From the NCBI GenBank assembly GCA_964453855.1, contig CAYVRN010000054.1:1-20732 (forward strand): a stretch of DNA of 20,732 nucleotides, in the 5' to 3' direction. This stretch comes from JASMHC01 sp964453855. GTDB taxonomy: Bacteria; Pseudomonadota; Alphaproteobacteria; Rhodobacterales; Rhodobacteraceae. Below the pieces are notes generated by a model, which was not told the origin of the DNA, ran no database searches, and worked only from the letters and a program-made list of their open reading frames with translations. Below, piece by piece: positions 7,991 to 16,246 of this stretch. Each line of letters starts with the position of its first letter. Position 1 is the first letter of the stretch. Made by a program: the position numbers and the translations under genes.

Positions 7991-9028
7991 TTAGGTCCAA
8001 TCCATCACGACTTTGCCAGCTTGGCCGGACAGCATCGCGTCGAAACCGCTGGCGAAGTCGTCGATATGGATGCGGTGGGTTATTAGGCCAGACAGGTCCA
8101 AGCCCGATTGCACAAGGGCGATCATCTTGTACCACGTCTCGTACATTTCGCGGCCGTAAATTCCTTTTACGGTCAGCATTTTGAAAATGATTTCATTCCA
8201 GTCGACGGCGAATTCGGTTGGCGCAATGCCCAGAAGCGCGATTTTGCCTCCGTTGTTCATGCGTCCGATCATTTGCCGCATAGCATCTGCTGCACCTGAC
8301 ATTTCCAACCCTACATCAAATCCTTCGGTCATCCCGATCTCATTCATCACATCGCGTAGACTGGTCGTGGAAACATCAACAACCGTTTGAACGCCCATCT
8401 TTCGGGCTAGGTCCAGACGGAATGCTGCAATGTCAGTGATCACCACTTTGCGGGCGCCGACTTGCAGAGCGACCAAGGCGCCCATGATTCCGATGGGGCC
8501 TGCGCCAGTCACCAAGACATCTTCACCCACCAAATCGAAACTGAGCGCGGTGTGCACCGCATTGCCAAACGGGTCAAAGATAGCCGCGATTTCGTTTGGG
8601 ATGTCGTCGGGAATGGGGATCACGTTGCTTTCAGGCAGACACAGGTATTCTGCAAAAGCGCCGGGGCGGTTGACGCCAACCCCTTTGGTATTGCGACAAA
8701 GCTGTCCTCGTCCGGCGCGACAGTTGCGGCAAATACCGCAAACGATGTGGCCTTCTCCAGCGACACGTTGGCCGATAGAGTACTTCACTGCCCCTGGACC
8801 GCAATCTACGATCTCGCCACAAAATTCATGTCCGACGACCATTGGAACTGGAACCGTTTTGGCTGACCATTCATCCCACTTCCAGATATGAACATCTGTA
8901 CCGCAGATCGCAGACTTGCGGATTTTGATCAGAACTTCGTTCGGACCGGGTTCGGGCACCGGCACGTACTCCATCCAAAGACCCGCTTCAGGCTTGGCTT
9001 TGACCAGAGCTTTCATTTCATTGCTCAT
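7991..9028 (-). CDS. tdh: L-threonine 3-dehydrogenase
   Basis: A 345-residue zinc medium-chain dehydrogenase that oxidises L-threonine with NAD+ to 2-amino-3-ketobutyrate. It is very close to E. coli Tdh along its whole length: catalytic zinc ligands in AICGTDVHIW (Cys42) and GHEF (His67-Glu68), structural zinc cysteines 97, 100, 103 and 111, and NAD-binding GAGPIG (175-180). The ATG start overlaps the kbl stop by 4 bp (ATGA), indicating translational coupling; GGGGA sits 7 bp upstream. An internal Met5 matches the E. coli start, so a four-residue-shorter protein is possible, but its SD is poorer. Together with Kbl it converts threonine to glycine plus acetyl-CoA. Confidence 0.97.
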   Translation of the reverse strand: MSNEMKALVKAKPEAGLWMEYVPVPEPGPNEVLIKIRKSAICGTDVHIWKWDEWSAKTVPVPMVVGHEFCGEIVDCGPGAVKYSIGQRVAGEGHIVCGICRNCRAGRGQLCRNTKGVGVNRPGAFAEYLCLPESNVIPIPDDIPNEIAAIFDPFGNAVHTALSFDLVGEDVLVTGAGPIGIMGALVALQVGARKVVITDIAAFRLDLARKMGVQTVVDVSTTSLRDVMNEIGMTEGFDVGLEMSGAADAMRQMIGRMNNGGKIALLGIAPTEFAVDWNEIIFKMLTVKGIYGREMYETWYKMIALVQSGLDLSGLITHRIHIDDFASGFDAMLSGQAGKVVMDWT

Positions 9029-10215
9029 GGAATGATCCCCATTTCCTTGCCCACAGCTATAAAGGCATCAATTGCGCGATCAAGTTCGGCGCGGCTGTGA
9101 GCCGCAGACATTTGGGTCCGGATGCGGTCTTGTCCCTTTGGGACCACCGGAAAGCTGAATGGCGCCACGTAGACACCTTTGGTATCAAGACGATGGGCCA
9201 TTTCTTGTGCAAGCTTGGGATCCCTAAGCATGACCGGAATAATTGGATGTTCTCCAGGAAGAAGATCAAAACCGGCTTCAGTCATGCGGTTGCGAAAATG
9301 TGCCGCGTTTTGCATCAGGCGATAGCGCCTTTCGGTGCTGGCCTCAAGCATGTCCAGCACCTTGATCGATGTTGCCGCTATCACCGGCGCCAGCGTGTTT
9401 GAAAACAGGTATGGGCGCGAGCGTTGGCGCAGCCATTCAATGACTTCTTTCTTGCCGCTGGTATAGCCACCCGACGCGCCGCCCAGTGCTTTGCCCAAGG
9501 TGCCGGTGATAATGTCCACGCGCCCCATGACCCCGCAGTGTTCGGGACTGCCGCGTCCGGTTTTGCCGACGAAGCCTACCGCGTGGCTGTCATCGACCAT
9601 AACCAATGCACCGTATTTATCCGCCAGATCGCATATCTCGTCCAGTTTGGCGATATAACCGTCCATCGAGAATACACCGTCCGTCGCAATCATTTTGAAC
9701 CGACAGCCTTGCGCGGACTTCAACTGCCCTTCAAGATCGGCCATGTCGGAGTTTGCGTAGCGAAAACGCTGGGCCTTGCACAAACGCACTCCGTCGATGA
9801 TCGACGCATGGTTTAATGCATCCGAAATAATTGCATCTTCAGGGCCAAGAAGTGTCTCGAAAAGCCCCGCATTCGCATCGAAGCAAGACGAATACAGGAT
9901 CGTATCTTCCATTCCCAGAAACGAAGATATCCGATCTTCGAGTGCTTTATGTTCCTCTTGAGTGCCGCATATAAATCGAACCGAAGACATGCCGTATCCG
10001 TATCGGTCCAAAGCATCTTGCCCGGCAGAAATCAGATCAGGGTTGTCAGATAGGCCAAGGTAATTGTTGGCGCAAAGATTGATAACTTTTTTGCCGTTCT
10101 CAAGCGCGACGGTGCCTGCCTGCTTGCTTGTGATGACTCGTTCAGACTTGAACAATCCTGCGCTTTTGAGGGCATCCAGTTCGTTGCTTAAATGGTTGAT
10201 GAATGCATTTGTCAC
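9025..10215 (-). CDS. kbl: Glycine C-acetyltransferase (2-amino-3-ketobutyrate CoA ligase)
   Basis: A 396-residue PLP enzyme of the alpha-oxoamine synthase family. It cleaves 2-amino-3-ketobutyrate with CoA to glycine and acetyl-CoA, reversibly. It aligns by eye with E. coli Kbl throughout: INLCANNYLGL, SVRFICGTQ, SSCFDANAGLFE, SDALNHASIIDG, DDSHAVGF and the PLP-lysine motif ITGTLGKALGG (Lys242). The start is GTG 10215 with AGGA about 10 bp upstream; a nearby ATG is out of frame. The stop overlaps the tdh start (ATGA). Its upstream neighbour on the same strand, 80 bp away, is a dimethylglycine-dehydrogenase-like gene, so glycine arising from demethylation and from threonine may meet here. Confidence 0.97.
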   Translation of the reverse strand: MTNAFINHLSNELDALKSAGLFKSERVITSKQAGTVALENGKKVINLCANNYLGLSDNPDLISAGQDALDRYGYGMSSVRFICGTQEEHKALEDRISSFLGMEDTILYSSCFDANAGLFETLLGPEDAIISDALNHASIIDGVRLCKAQRFRYANSDMADLEGQLKSAQGCRFKMIATDGVFSMDGYIAKLDEICDLADKYGALVMVDDSHAVGFVGKTGRGSPEHCGVMGRVDIITGTLGKALGGASGGYTSGKKEVIEWLRQRSRPYLFSNTLAPVIAATSIKVLDMLEASTERRYRLMQNAAHFRNRMTEAGFDLLPGEHPIIPVMLRDPKLAQEMAHRLDTKGVYVAPFSFPVVPKGQDRIRTQMSAAHSRAELDRAIDAFIAVGKEMGIIP

Positions 10216-10239
10216 GGTGGTCTGATCCTGATCGTTGTT

Positions 10240-10267
10240 ACCCCTCTGACCAAAGGTTCAGAGGGGT
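10240..10267 (-). repeat. Perfect intercistronic hairpin between the DMGDH-like gene and kbl
   Basis: ACCCCTCTGA (10240-10249) and TCAGAGGGGT (10258-10267) form a perfect 10-bp stem with an 8-base loop. Neither strand has a T-tract after it, so it is not a standard intrinsic terminator. In the - strand transcript it would lie 28 bases past the DMGDH-like stop and about 24 bases before the kbl start. It could protect or process mRNA, attenuate, or act as an operator; the sequence alone does not decide. Confidence 0.7.
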
Positions 10268-10295
10268 GTGCAGTGCTCCCAGCGGGTCAGAGGTT

Positions 10296-12746
10296 TCAGG
10301 CGCGCATATTTGCGCCGTTCGCGTCGTAAAGTGGGGCGCCTTGGACTTCAGCATCGTAGAACTCGCCTAAGATTTCAACCTGAAGTTTCGTGCCTGCAGC
10401 TGCGTAATCGGCGCTGACATAGCCCATGGCCATGGACTTGCCGATGTGATGCGCAAATCCACCCGAACTGACATAGCCAACCGCTTTGCCGTCACATAGG
10501 ATCGCTTCGTCGTTGGAAACGTCGATGCCTTGCACGTCGATGGTGATTGTCACCAGTTTGCGCGAAGCGCCTAGGTCGCGGAACGCCGCGGTGGCTTCTT
10601 TCCCGACGAAGTCCTTGTTCCAGTTAATGAAGGCATCCAAACCGCTTTCCACCGCATTAAAGTCGGGACGGAAATCCAATGTCCAAGCACCCCAACCTTT
10701 TTCCAGGCGCATGCTCATCAATGCACGTGCCCCGTACCAGCAGTATCCCAGATCGCTGCCGGCCACTTCAATCGCTTCAGCCAGCTTGATTAGGTATTGC
10801 GGGCGGCAATAGATTTCGTATCCAAGTTCTCCGCTAAAGCTGATGCGGTTCAGGATCACCGGCACTCCACCCACATAGGTCTGGCGCATGTCGCGGAATT
10901 TGAATGCCTCGGCGCTGACATCATCGCGGGTGATGCGCTGCAGCAATTCGCGCGATTTTGGTCCCGACAGGGCGATACCGTGCCAGTCATCGCTGACATT
11001 GGCGTAACTCACATCTGTGGGCAGGTCTTTTTCAAACCAGCGGCGATGCGCTTCCTGCATCGCACCCGAGCCGAACAGCATGAAGTGATCCTCGGCCAGA
11101 CATGCGACGGTCAGATCGCCATAGAGCTTGCCTTTCTCGGTCAACATGGGGGTCAGAGTCAGACGACCCGGCTTTGGGACAAAACCTGCCAAGGTGCGGT
11201 CAAGGTACGCACGAGCTCCTGAGCCCTTGAATTCGTGCTTGGCGAAGTTGGCGATTTCAATCCCGCCAACGGCTTCGCGAACCGCTTTAACTTCACGGGC
11301 GACATAATCATGGCTTCGGTTGCGCTCGAACGTTGGTTCTTCATGGGCGTCCTCAGGGCTATCCGCAAACCAAAGCGCATTTTCCAGCCCGAAACCTTGC
11401 CCCATGCGCGCGCCCTTTGCGACCAAACGATCGTAAAGCGCAGTCGTCTTTTGCAGTCGGCCTTTTGGCAGGGTTTCGTTCGGAAAAGTCATTACAAAAC
11501 GGCGTTCGTAGTTCTCGGTTGATTTCACGGTGCCCCAATCGGGCGTAGCCCAGTCACCAAAACGGGCAACATCCATGGCCCAAACATCAATCGAAGGTTC
11601 CCCGTCAATCATCCACTCGGCCATGGTCAGACCCACTCCACCGCCTTGGCAGAATCCCGCCATGACTCCCACAGCGCACCAATAGTTTTTCATGCCCGGA
11701 ACCGGTCCGATCATCGGGTTGCCGTCAGGGCCAAAGGTGAAGGGGCCATTGATCGCATCCTTGATGCCCGCATTGGCAAGTGCCGGTATGCGGTCAAAGG
11801 CCAGTTCCAGACGGTCAGCGATATTGTCCAGTTTGGGTTGCAATAATTCGTGGCCGAAGTCCCAAGGCGTGCCTTCTACCTTCCACGGAGTGCCTTTGGG
11901 CTCGTAGGTGCCCAGCAGCATGCCGTCCCGTTCCTGACGGAAATATATGTTGGCTTCGTAATCGATCCCGCAAGGCAGACGTTCAGTTCGAGCTGCGATT
12001 TCGGGAATGGTTTCGGTTAGAAGATAATGATGTTCCATCGGTTGAACGGGGATATTGATCCCTTGCATATGCCCGACTTCGCGCGCCCAAAGGCCCCCGC
12101 AGTTAACGATATGTTCGGCGTTGATTACGCCTTTGGGTGTGGTCACATCCCAGCTACCGTCGGCGCGTTGTGTTGTGGCAGTTACAGGCGTGTGAGTAAA
12201 ATACTGGGCCCCATGCACCTTGGCCGATTTGGCAAAGGCATAGGTCGCCCCCGAGGGGTCCAGATCGCCGTCCTGATCATCCCACAGTGCGGCATAATAG
12301 TGTTTTGGGTCGATCAGCGGGTGCCGCTCGGCCACCTCGGCGGGCGAGATGAATTCCTGATGCAGCCCCATGTACCGCGCTTTAGAGCGTTCGCGCTTCA
12401 GATAATCGTACCATGTCTTGTTCGACGCCAGATAAAACCCGCCGGTCATGTGCAAGCCAACCGATTGGCCGCTGGTTTCTTCGATCTCTTTGTAAAGGTC
12501 GATCGTATAGCCCTGCAGGCGGCTGATATTAGGGTCAGAGCTTATAGTGTGGATTTGTCCCGCCGCGTGCCAGCTGGACCCGCTGGTTAATTCGTCGCGT
12601 TCCAGCAAAACAACGTCTTTCCAGCCGAATTTCGCCAAGTGGAACAAGATCGAACAGCCGACCACCCCGCCGCCGATGACGACGACCTTGGTGTGGCTTG
12701 GCAGCTTCTTTCCGCCCGAGGTTTCTTCCTTGATGATAGTTGGCAT
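10296..12746 (-). CDS. FAD-dependent dimethylglycine/sarcosine dehydrogenase-like protein with GcvT-type C-terminal domain
   Basis: An 816-residue two-part flavoprotein. The N-terminal DAO domain has GGGVVG (25-30) and the SSWHAAG motif, whose His60 is where family members bind FAD covalently. An FAO middle region follows, then a GcvT/aminomethyltransferase-like C-terminal half (about 440-810) that in DMGDH and SDH binds tetrahydrofolate and captures the methyl carbon as 5,10-methylene-THF. The length fits dimethylglycine or sarcosine dehydrogenase (about 800-860). The start is ATG 12746 behind GGGAGA. It lies 41 bp downstream of a trimethylamine-dehydrogenase-like gene and 80 bp upstream of kbl, all on the - strand, which supports N-demethylation of an amine towards sarcosine or glycine. 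Whether dimethylglycine, sarcosine or another N-methyl substrate is used cannot be told; many roseobacters carry several paralogs. Confidence 0.9.
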   Translation of the reverse strand: MPTIIKEETSGGKKLPSHTKVVVIGGGVVGCSILFHLAKFGWKDVVLLERDELTSGSSWHAAGQIHTISSDPNISRLQGYTIDLYKEIEETSGQSVGLHMTGGFYLASNKTWYDYLKRERSKARYMGLHQEFISPAEVAERHPLIDPKHYYAALWDDQDGDLDPSGATYAFAKSAKVHGAQYFTHTPVTATTQRADGSWDVTTPKGVINAEHIVNCGGLWAREVGHMQGINIPVQPMEHHYLLTETIPEIAARTERLPCGIDYEANIYFRQERDGMLLGTYEPKGTPWKVEGTPWDFGHELLQPKLDNIADRLELAFDRIPALANAGIKDAINGPFTFGPDGNPMIGPVPGMKNYWCAVGVMAGFCQGGGVGLTMAEWMIDGEPSIDVWAMDVARFGDWATPDWGTVKSTENYERRFVMTFPNETLPKGRLQKTTALYDRLVAKGARMGQGFGLENALWFADSPEDAHEEPTFERNRSHDYVAREVKAVREAVGGIEIANFAKHEFKGSGARAYLDRTLAGFVPKPGRLTLTPMLTEKGKLYGDLTVACLAEDHFMLFGSGAMQEAHRRWFEKDLPTDVSYANVSDDWHGIALSGPKSRELLQRITRDDVSAEAFKFRDMRQTYVGGVPVILNRISFSGELGYEIYCRPQYLIKLAEAIEVAGSDLGYCWYGARALMSMRLEKGWGAWTLDFRPDFNAVESGLDAFINWNKDFVGKEATAAFRDLGASRKLVTITIDVQGIDVSNDEAILCDGKAVGYVSSGGFAHHIGKSMAMGYVSADYAAAGTKLQVEILGEFYDAEVQGAPLYDANGANMRA

Positions 12747-12787
12747 TTATCTCTCCCGAAAATGTTGGTGACGTGTGTCACGAAATT

Positions 12788-14764
12788 CTAAATCTCCAAG
12801 CCGCACTTGCGGCCTTCGTAAAACGCCCAAGGGGCCTGACGCGGTGCCTGGGCGTCGCCGATCAGGCGCACATCCAGATCGGTCAATTCCTCTGATAATG
12901 GATCAAAGGCACGGTTGGTGGTGGCCATTACCAAAGCCGAGGACGGCACATCGACTTCGGCCCCGTCCAGCAGATTTTTCAAGCGCGCTCCGTTACCGGA
13001 CCAGTTCAGGATCGCGTGTTCGGTCAGCATTTGTACGCTAAGCTGCGCAAGTTTCGCGCGGATCGGAATGTCAGCACTGGTACGCGATAGCTCTTTGCCG
13101 ACAAACGGATCGGGCGTTACCAAGGTGAGCTGCTTGCCGGTTTCCGCCAAATACCAAGCCGTTCCGACCCCCCGCATGTTACCGCCTTCGTCATAGACGA
13201 TCACACTGTCACCCAGAGGCGCTTCGCGGCGCATGACATCTTCTGCCGAATAGACCTGACCGTTTTCTAAACCGGGCAGGGGGCCAAGCTGTGGTAGCCA
13301 GCGTTGTGTTGCGTCCTCGTCCGGCAAGGAACCGGTTGCCAGCACAACAACATCAGCACCGATTGCGCGCACCTCGTCTTGTTCAAGATAGCTGTTGAGG
13401 TGCAGCCTTACACTCAAACGGTCGAATTGCCGTTCGTACCAGTTCAGCAAGTCCGTGATCTGGGCGCGGCGTGGCTGTTCGCCAGCCAAGCGGAATTGCC
13501 CGCCGATTACAGAGGCCGCTTCGTGAATATCAACACGGTGGCCGCATTCGGCCGCAACACGGGCAGCTTCAAGACCGGCGGGACCAGAACCCACGACAAG
13601 CACATGTTTGGGTTTTTCAACAGGTGAAAACCGGTCGCCACCCCATTCATGTTCGCGTCCGGCCGATGGGTTGATCAGGCATGAAATCCAATAATCTCGA
13701 GACCGCCGCCCCCAACACATCTGGTTGCACGAGATACAGCCACGAATGTCTTCGGGCCTTCCCTCGGTCAGTTTGCGGGCAAGATGCGGATCGGCAATCT
13801 GACCTCGGACAATAGACACTAAATCCGCTTGCCCTGAACTTAGTACTGTTTCAGCGTTTTCAGGTGTTCGAATTCCGCTCTCGGACTGCACTTTGGCGTG
13901 TTTGAGCTCGCGTTTAAACACCTCTGTCGCCGGAATCGTCAGCTTTTCACCCAATGCAAAGGTGGGCATGAGCTTTTCAAAATCCAGATAGCCGCCCGAC
14001 CCACAGCTCACATAGTCTAAGTGGCCGGTCGCATCGTGAAGCGCCAAAATTTCTGTGGTTTGTTCGATGGTCAAGGACACCGAATAACTATCAGAGTAGC
14101 TTACCGACATGCCGACAATAAAGTCGTCGCCACATGCTTTGCGAATGCCTTCCAGAATGCGCATCGAAATGCGTGTCCGGTTTTGTAGCGACCCACCCCA
14201 ATCATCATCACGTACATTAGACCACGGGGTCCAAAACTGCTCGAGCAGCGAGTGATACGCTGCCCAGATTTCAACCCCGTCAAAGCCTGACTTCTGGCAA
14301 CGCACAGCCGCTGCAACGAAGGCGGCAATCATTTCCTCAATCTCATTGACCGACATTGCATGACTGCCGTCGCTGTCGTGATAACTGGGTTTGCCAGACG
14401 GTCCCCAATGGGGCTGATAGCTTAGATCAGAATCGCCGTGCTGCCCAACATGATAAAGTTGCTGCAAAATCACGGCTCCAGCATCTTTTATGGGGTCAAG
14501 AATTTTCTCGAATGCTGGGATAATTGTATCGTCTTCCGCCAAGAAATTTCCGCGTGTCAACACGCCGGTTCGATGCACCGGAACAGGCTCGGCGACGATC
14601 ATACCGGCACCACCAATGGCGCGTTCCAAAAGGTAGGCTCCGTACTGCGCGCCCGGAAGTCCATTCACCGACATGTTGGCGGTATGCGCGCCAAAAGTAA
14701 CACGGTTCCGCAACGTTTTGTGTCTAAGCGTCAGTGGCGATGTCAGTCTGGCAAAAGTTGCCAT
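12788..14764 (-). CDS. FMN/[4Fe-4S] amine dehydrogenase, trimethylamine dehydrogenase / N-methylproline demethylase-like (OYE superfamily)
   Basis: A 658-residue protein. The N-terminal Old Yellow Enzyme TIM barrel (about 4-335) opens with TLRNRVTFGAH and has DDWGGSLQNRTR. A [4Fe-4S] site follows (Cys343, 346, 350 and 362 in a CxxCxxxC-x11-C array), then two dinucleotide-binding domains (VVGSGPAG, 390-397, and a second near 515-560). This is the layout of trimethylamine and dimethylamine dehydrogenases, 2,4-dienoyl-CoA reductase and the betaine demethylases DgcA and Stc2. The active-site stretch reads EIWAAYHSLLEQFW (165-178), so by eye Tyr170 stands where TMADH has its catalytic His, with His171 next to it. 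I chose ATG 14764; TTG 14776 would touch the SD AGGGA. The MttB-like gene ends 36 bp upstream of this start. Oxidative N-demethylation is likely; the substrate is open. Confidence 0.87.
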   Translation of the reverse strand: MATFARLTSPLTLRHKTLRNRVTFGAHTANMSVNGLPGAQYGAYLLERAIGGAGMIVAEPVPVHRTGVLTRGNFLAEDDTIIPAFEKILDPIKDAGAVILQQLYHVGQHGDSDLSYQPHWGPSGKPSYHDSDGSHAMSVNEIEEMIAAFVAAAVRCQKSGFDGVEIWAAYHSLLEQFWTPWSNVRDDDWGGSLQNRTRISMRILEGIRKACGDDFIVGMSVSYSDSYSVSLTIEQTTEILALHDATGHLDYVSCGSGGYLDFEKLMPTFALGEKLTIPATEVFKRELKHAKVQSESGIRTPENAETVLSSGQADLVSIVRGQIADPHLARKLTEGRPEDIRGCISCNQMCWGRRSRDYWISCLINPSAGREHEWGGDRFSPVEKPKHVLVVGSGPAGLEAARVAAECGHRVDIHEAASVIGGQFRLAGEQPRRAQITDLLNWYERQFDRLSVRLHLNSYLEQDEVRAIGADVVVLATGSLPDEDATQRWLPQLGPLPGLENGQVYSAEDVMRREAPLGDSVIVYDEGGNMRGVGTAWYLAETGKQLTLVTPDPFVGKELSRTSADIPIRAKLAQLSVQMLTEHAILNWSGNGARLKNLLDGAEVDVPSSALVMATTNRAFDPLSEELTDLDVRLIGDAQAPRQAPWAFYEGRKCGLEI

Positions 14765-14800
14765 AGTTTTGATCAATCCCTAATTGGCTGCTTTGTCCGT

Positions 14801-16096
14801 TTAGTACCAAGCATCAGGCAGCTCTTCCTTGCGCTTGCTCACAAATGCATTCAGTTCTTCGCGCTTTGCGTCGTCCATTGGCGGTTCTTCGTAGTGTTCA
14901 AGCATGCTATTCCAACGCTCGTAGGCGCGTTGCCGCATGTCTTTGGAGCCGAGATCCTCCCAGCTTTCGACATTTTCGCTGTCGGATAGTTTCGGCTCGT
15001 AAAAGGCAGTTTTATAATTCCGCATTGTATGGGCCGAACCTAGGAAGTGGCCGCCAGGCGCGACCTCACTATAGGCATCACGTGCCAAAGCCTCGTCAGA
15101 GCAGTCCAACCCTTGGTCCAGAACTTTCTGGTAGGAACCCAAGCGATCTGCATCCATGATCAACTTTTCGTACCCTGTGCAAAGACCACCCTCAAGCCAT
15201 CCCGCGGCGTGAAGCACATAGTTGGCTCCTGCAAGCATTGTCGAATGCATTGAATCGGCGCTTTCGTATGCTGCTTGAGCATCTTCAATTTTTGATGCGG
15301 TCAAAGAACCACCACAGCGCAAAGGTAAGCCAGCGCGACGAGCCAGTTGACCAATCGCGTAGTTTGAAATCACTGGCTCCGGCATGCCGAATGTTGGCGC
15401 GCCTGATTTCAGTGACATTGAAGACAAGAAATTACCCAGCACAAACGGAGCACCAGGACGCACTATCTGAGAAAAGGCGCAGCACATCATCGCCTCGGCC
15501 ATAGCTTGAGCAACCGATGCCGCTGTGGATACTGGCCCCATAGCCCCGGACAGGATGAACGGGACTACGACGATCCCCTGATTGCGACCGCAATAGACAC
15601 GGATTGCCTCGGTCACGACCTTGTCGACCAGTAGCGGCGAGTTCGTGTTCACGTTACCCATAATAACGCAGTTTTCTTCCATAACGTCGGCGCCATGAAG
15701 GATTTCCGCCATAGCCACACTATCCTGAGCGCGGGACATTTCGGTGATGGCCCCAAGGTGCGGTTTGTCCGATAATGTCATATGGGCTAGCACCATATCT
15801 AGATGCCGTTTGCTGACCGGCACGTCGCAAGGCTCGCAAATAACCAGGCCAGTGTGATGCAGGTTGGGGTGCATATAGGCCAGCTTTACCAGTTGCTCAA
15901 AACTTGCCATGTCGCCATAGCGGCGACCTTTGGAAAGATCGCGCACGAATGGGGCCCCATAGATTGGGGCAAATACCTGATTTTTCCCACCGATTGTGAC
16001 CGACTTATCAGGGTTTCGGGCCAATTGGGTGAACTGGGACGGTGCCTTGGCGCACAGTGCACGGATCCAATCTGCGGGGGCACGCACAATATCACC
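14801..16096 (-). CDS. MttB-family (trimethylamine methyltransferase-like) protein, non-pyrrolysine, 5' end missing in the gap
   Basis: 431 codons are visible, running open from the N gap to TAA 14801. The visible N-terminus, GDIVRAPADWIRALCAKAPSQFTQLARNP, continues a family motif without a start codon, so the true start is inside the gap; GTG 16085-16087 is internal. Landmarks include YMHPNLHHTGLVICEPCDVP, ENCVIMGNVNTNSPL, GAMGPVSTAASVAQAMAEAM, GNFLSSMSLKSGAPTFGMPEP and ANYVLHAAGWLEGGL, all typical of COG5598. MttB proper needs an in-frame UAG (pyrrolysine); none interrupts this frame, so it belongs to the non-Pyl branch that includes glycine betaine methyltransferase MtgB. Those enzymes pass a methyl group from a quaternary amine to a corrinoid protein. 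No corrinoid protein gene is visible. First gene of the - strand unit. Substrate unproven. Confidence 0.88.
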   Translation of the reverse strand, partial: GDIVRAPADWIRALCAKAPSQFTQLARNPDKSVTIGGKNQVFAPIYGAPFVRDLSKGRRYGDMASFEQLVKLAYMHPNLHHTGLVICEPCDVPVSKRHLDMVLAHMTLSDKPHLGAITEMSRAQDSVAMAEILHGADVMEENCVIMGNVNTNSPLLVDKVVTEAIRVYCGRNQGIVVVPFILSGAMGPVSTAASVAQAMAEAMMCCAFSQIVRPGAPFVLGNFLSSMSLKSGAPTFGMPEPVISNYAIGQLARRAGLPLRCGGSLTASKIEDAQAAYESADSMHSTMLAGANYVLHAAGWLEGGLCTGYEKLIMDADRLGSYQKVLDQGLDCSDEALARDAYSEVAPGGHFLGSAHTMRNYKTAFYEPKLSDSENVESWEDLGSKDMRQRAYERWNSMLEHYEEPPMDDAKREELNAFVSKRKEELPDAWY

Positions 16097-16196
16097 NNNN
16101 NNNNNNNNNNNNNNNNNNNNNNNNNNNNNNNNNNNNNNNNNNNNNNNNNNNNNNNNNNNNNNNNNNNNNNNNNNNNNNNNNNNNNNNNNNNNNNNN
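16097..16196. other. Assembly gap, 100 N
   Basis: Exactly 100 undetermined bases, a conventional placeholder for a scaffold gap of unknown size. It removes the start of the MttB-like gene and the divergent promoter region between it and the LysR gene. MttB homologs are usually about 480-520 residues, so roughly 50-90 codons are missing. With a promoter region added, the real gap is probably larger than 100 bases. Confidence 0.99.
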
Positions 16197-16246
16197 AAAG
16201 ACTATGTGATCCTTGAAAAATCCCATGATTAGAATAGACACAAGCT

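Noticed and set aside
8430..8891. 153-codon open frame on + opposite tdh
   Set aside because: Lies wholly antisense to the well-supported tdh gene and shows no recognisable domain.
12027..12590. 187-codon open frame on + opposite the DMGDH-like gene
   Set aside because: Antisense shadow of a clear flavoprotein; no SD or family motif.
14801..16096. True trimethylamine methyltransferase MttB with pyrrolysine
   Set aside because: No in-frame UAG interrupts the visible reading frame, so this is the non-pyrrolysine branch.
15803..16232. Open frames on + running through the N gap
   Set aside because: Their continuity is an artefact of unknown bases; the left part is antisense to the MttB-like gene.
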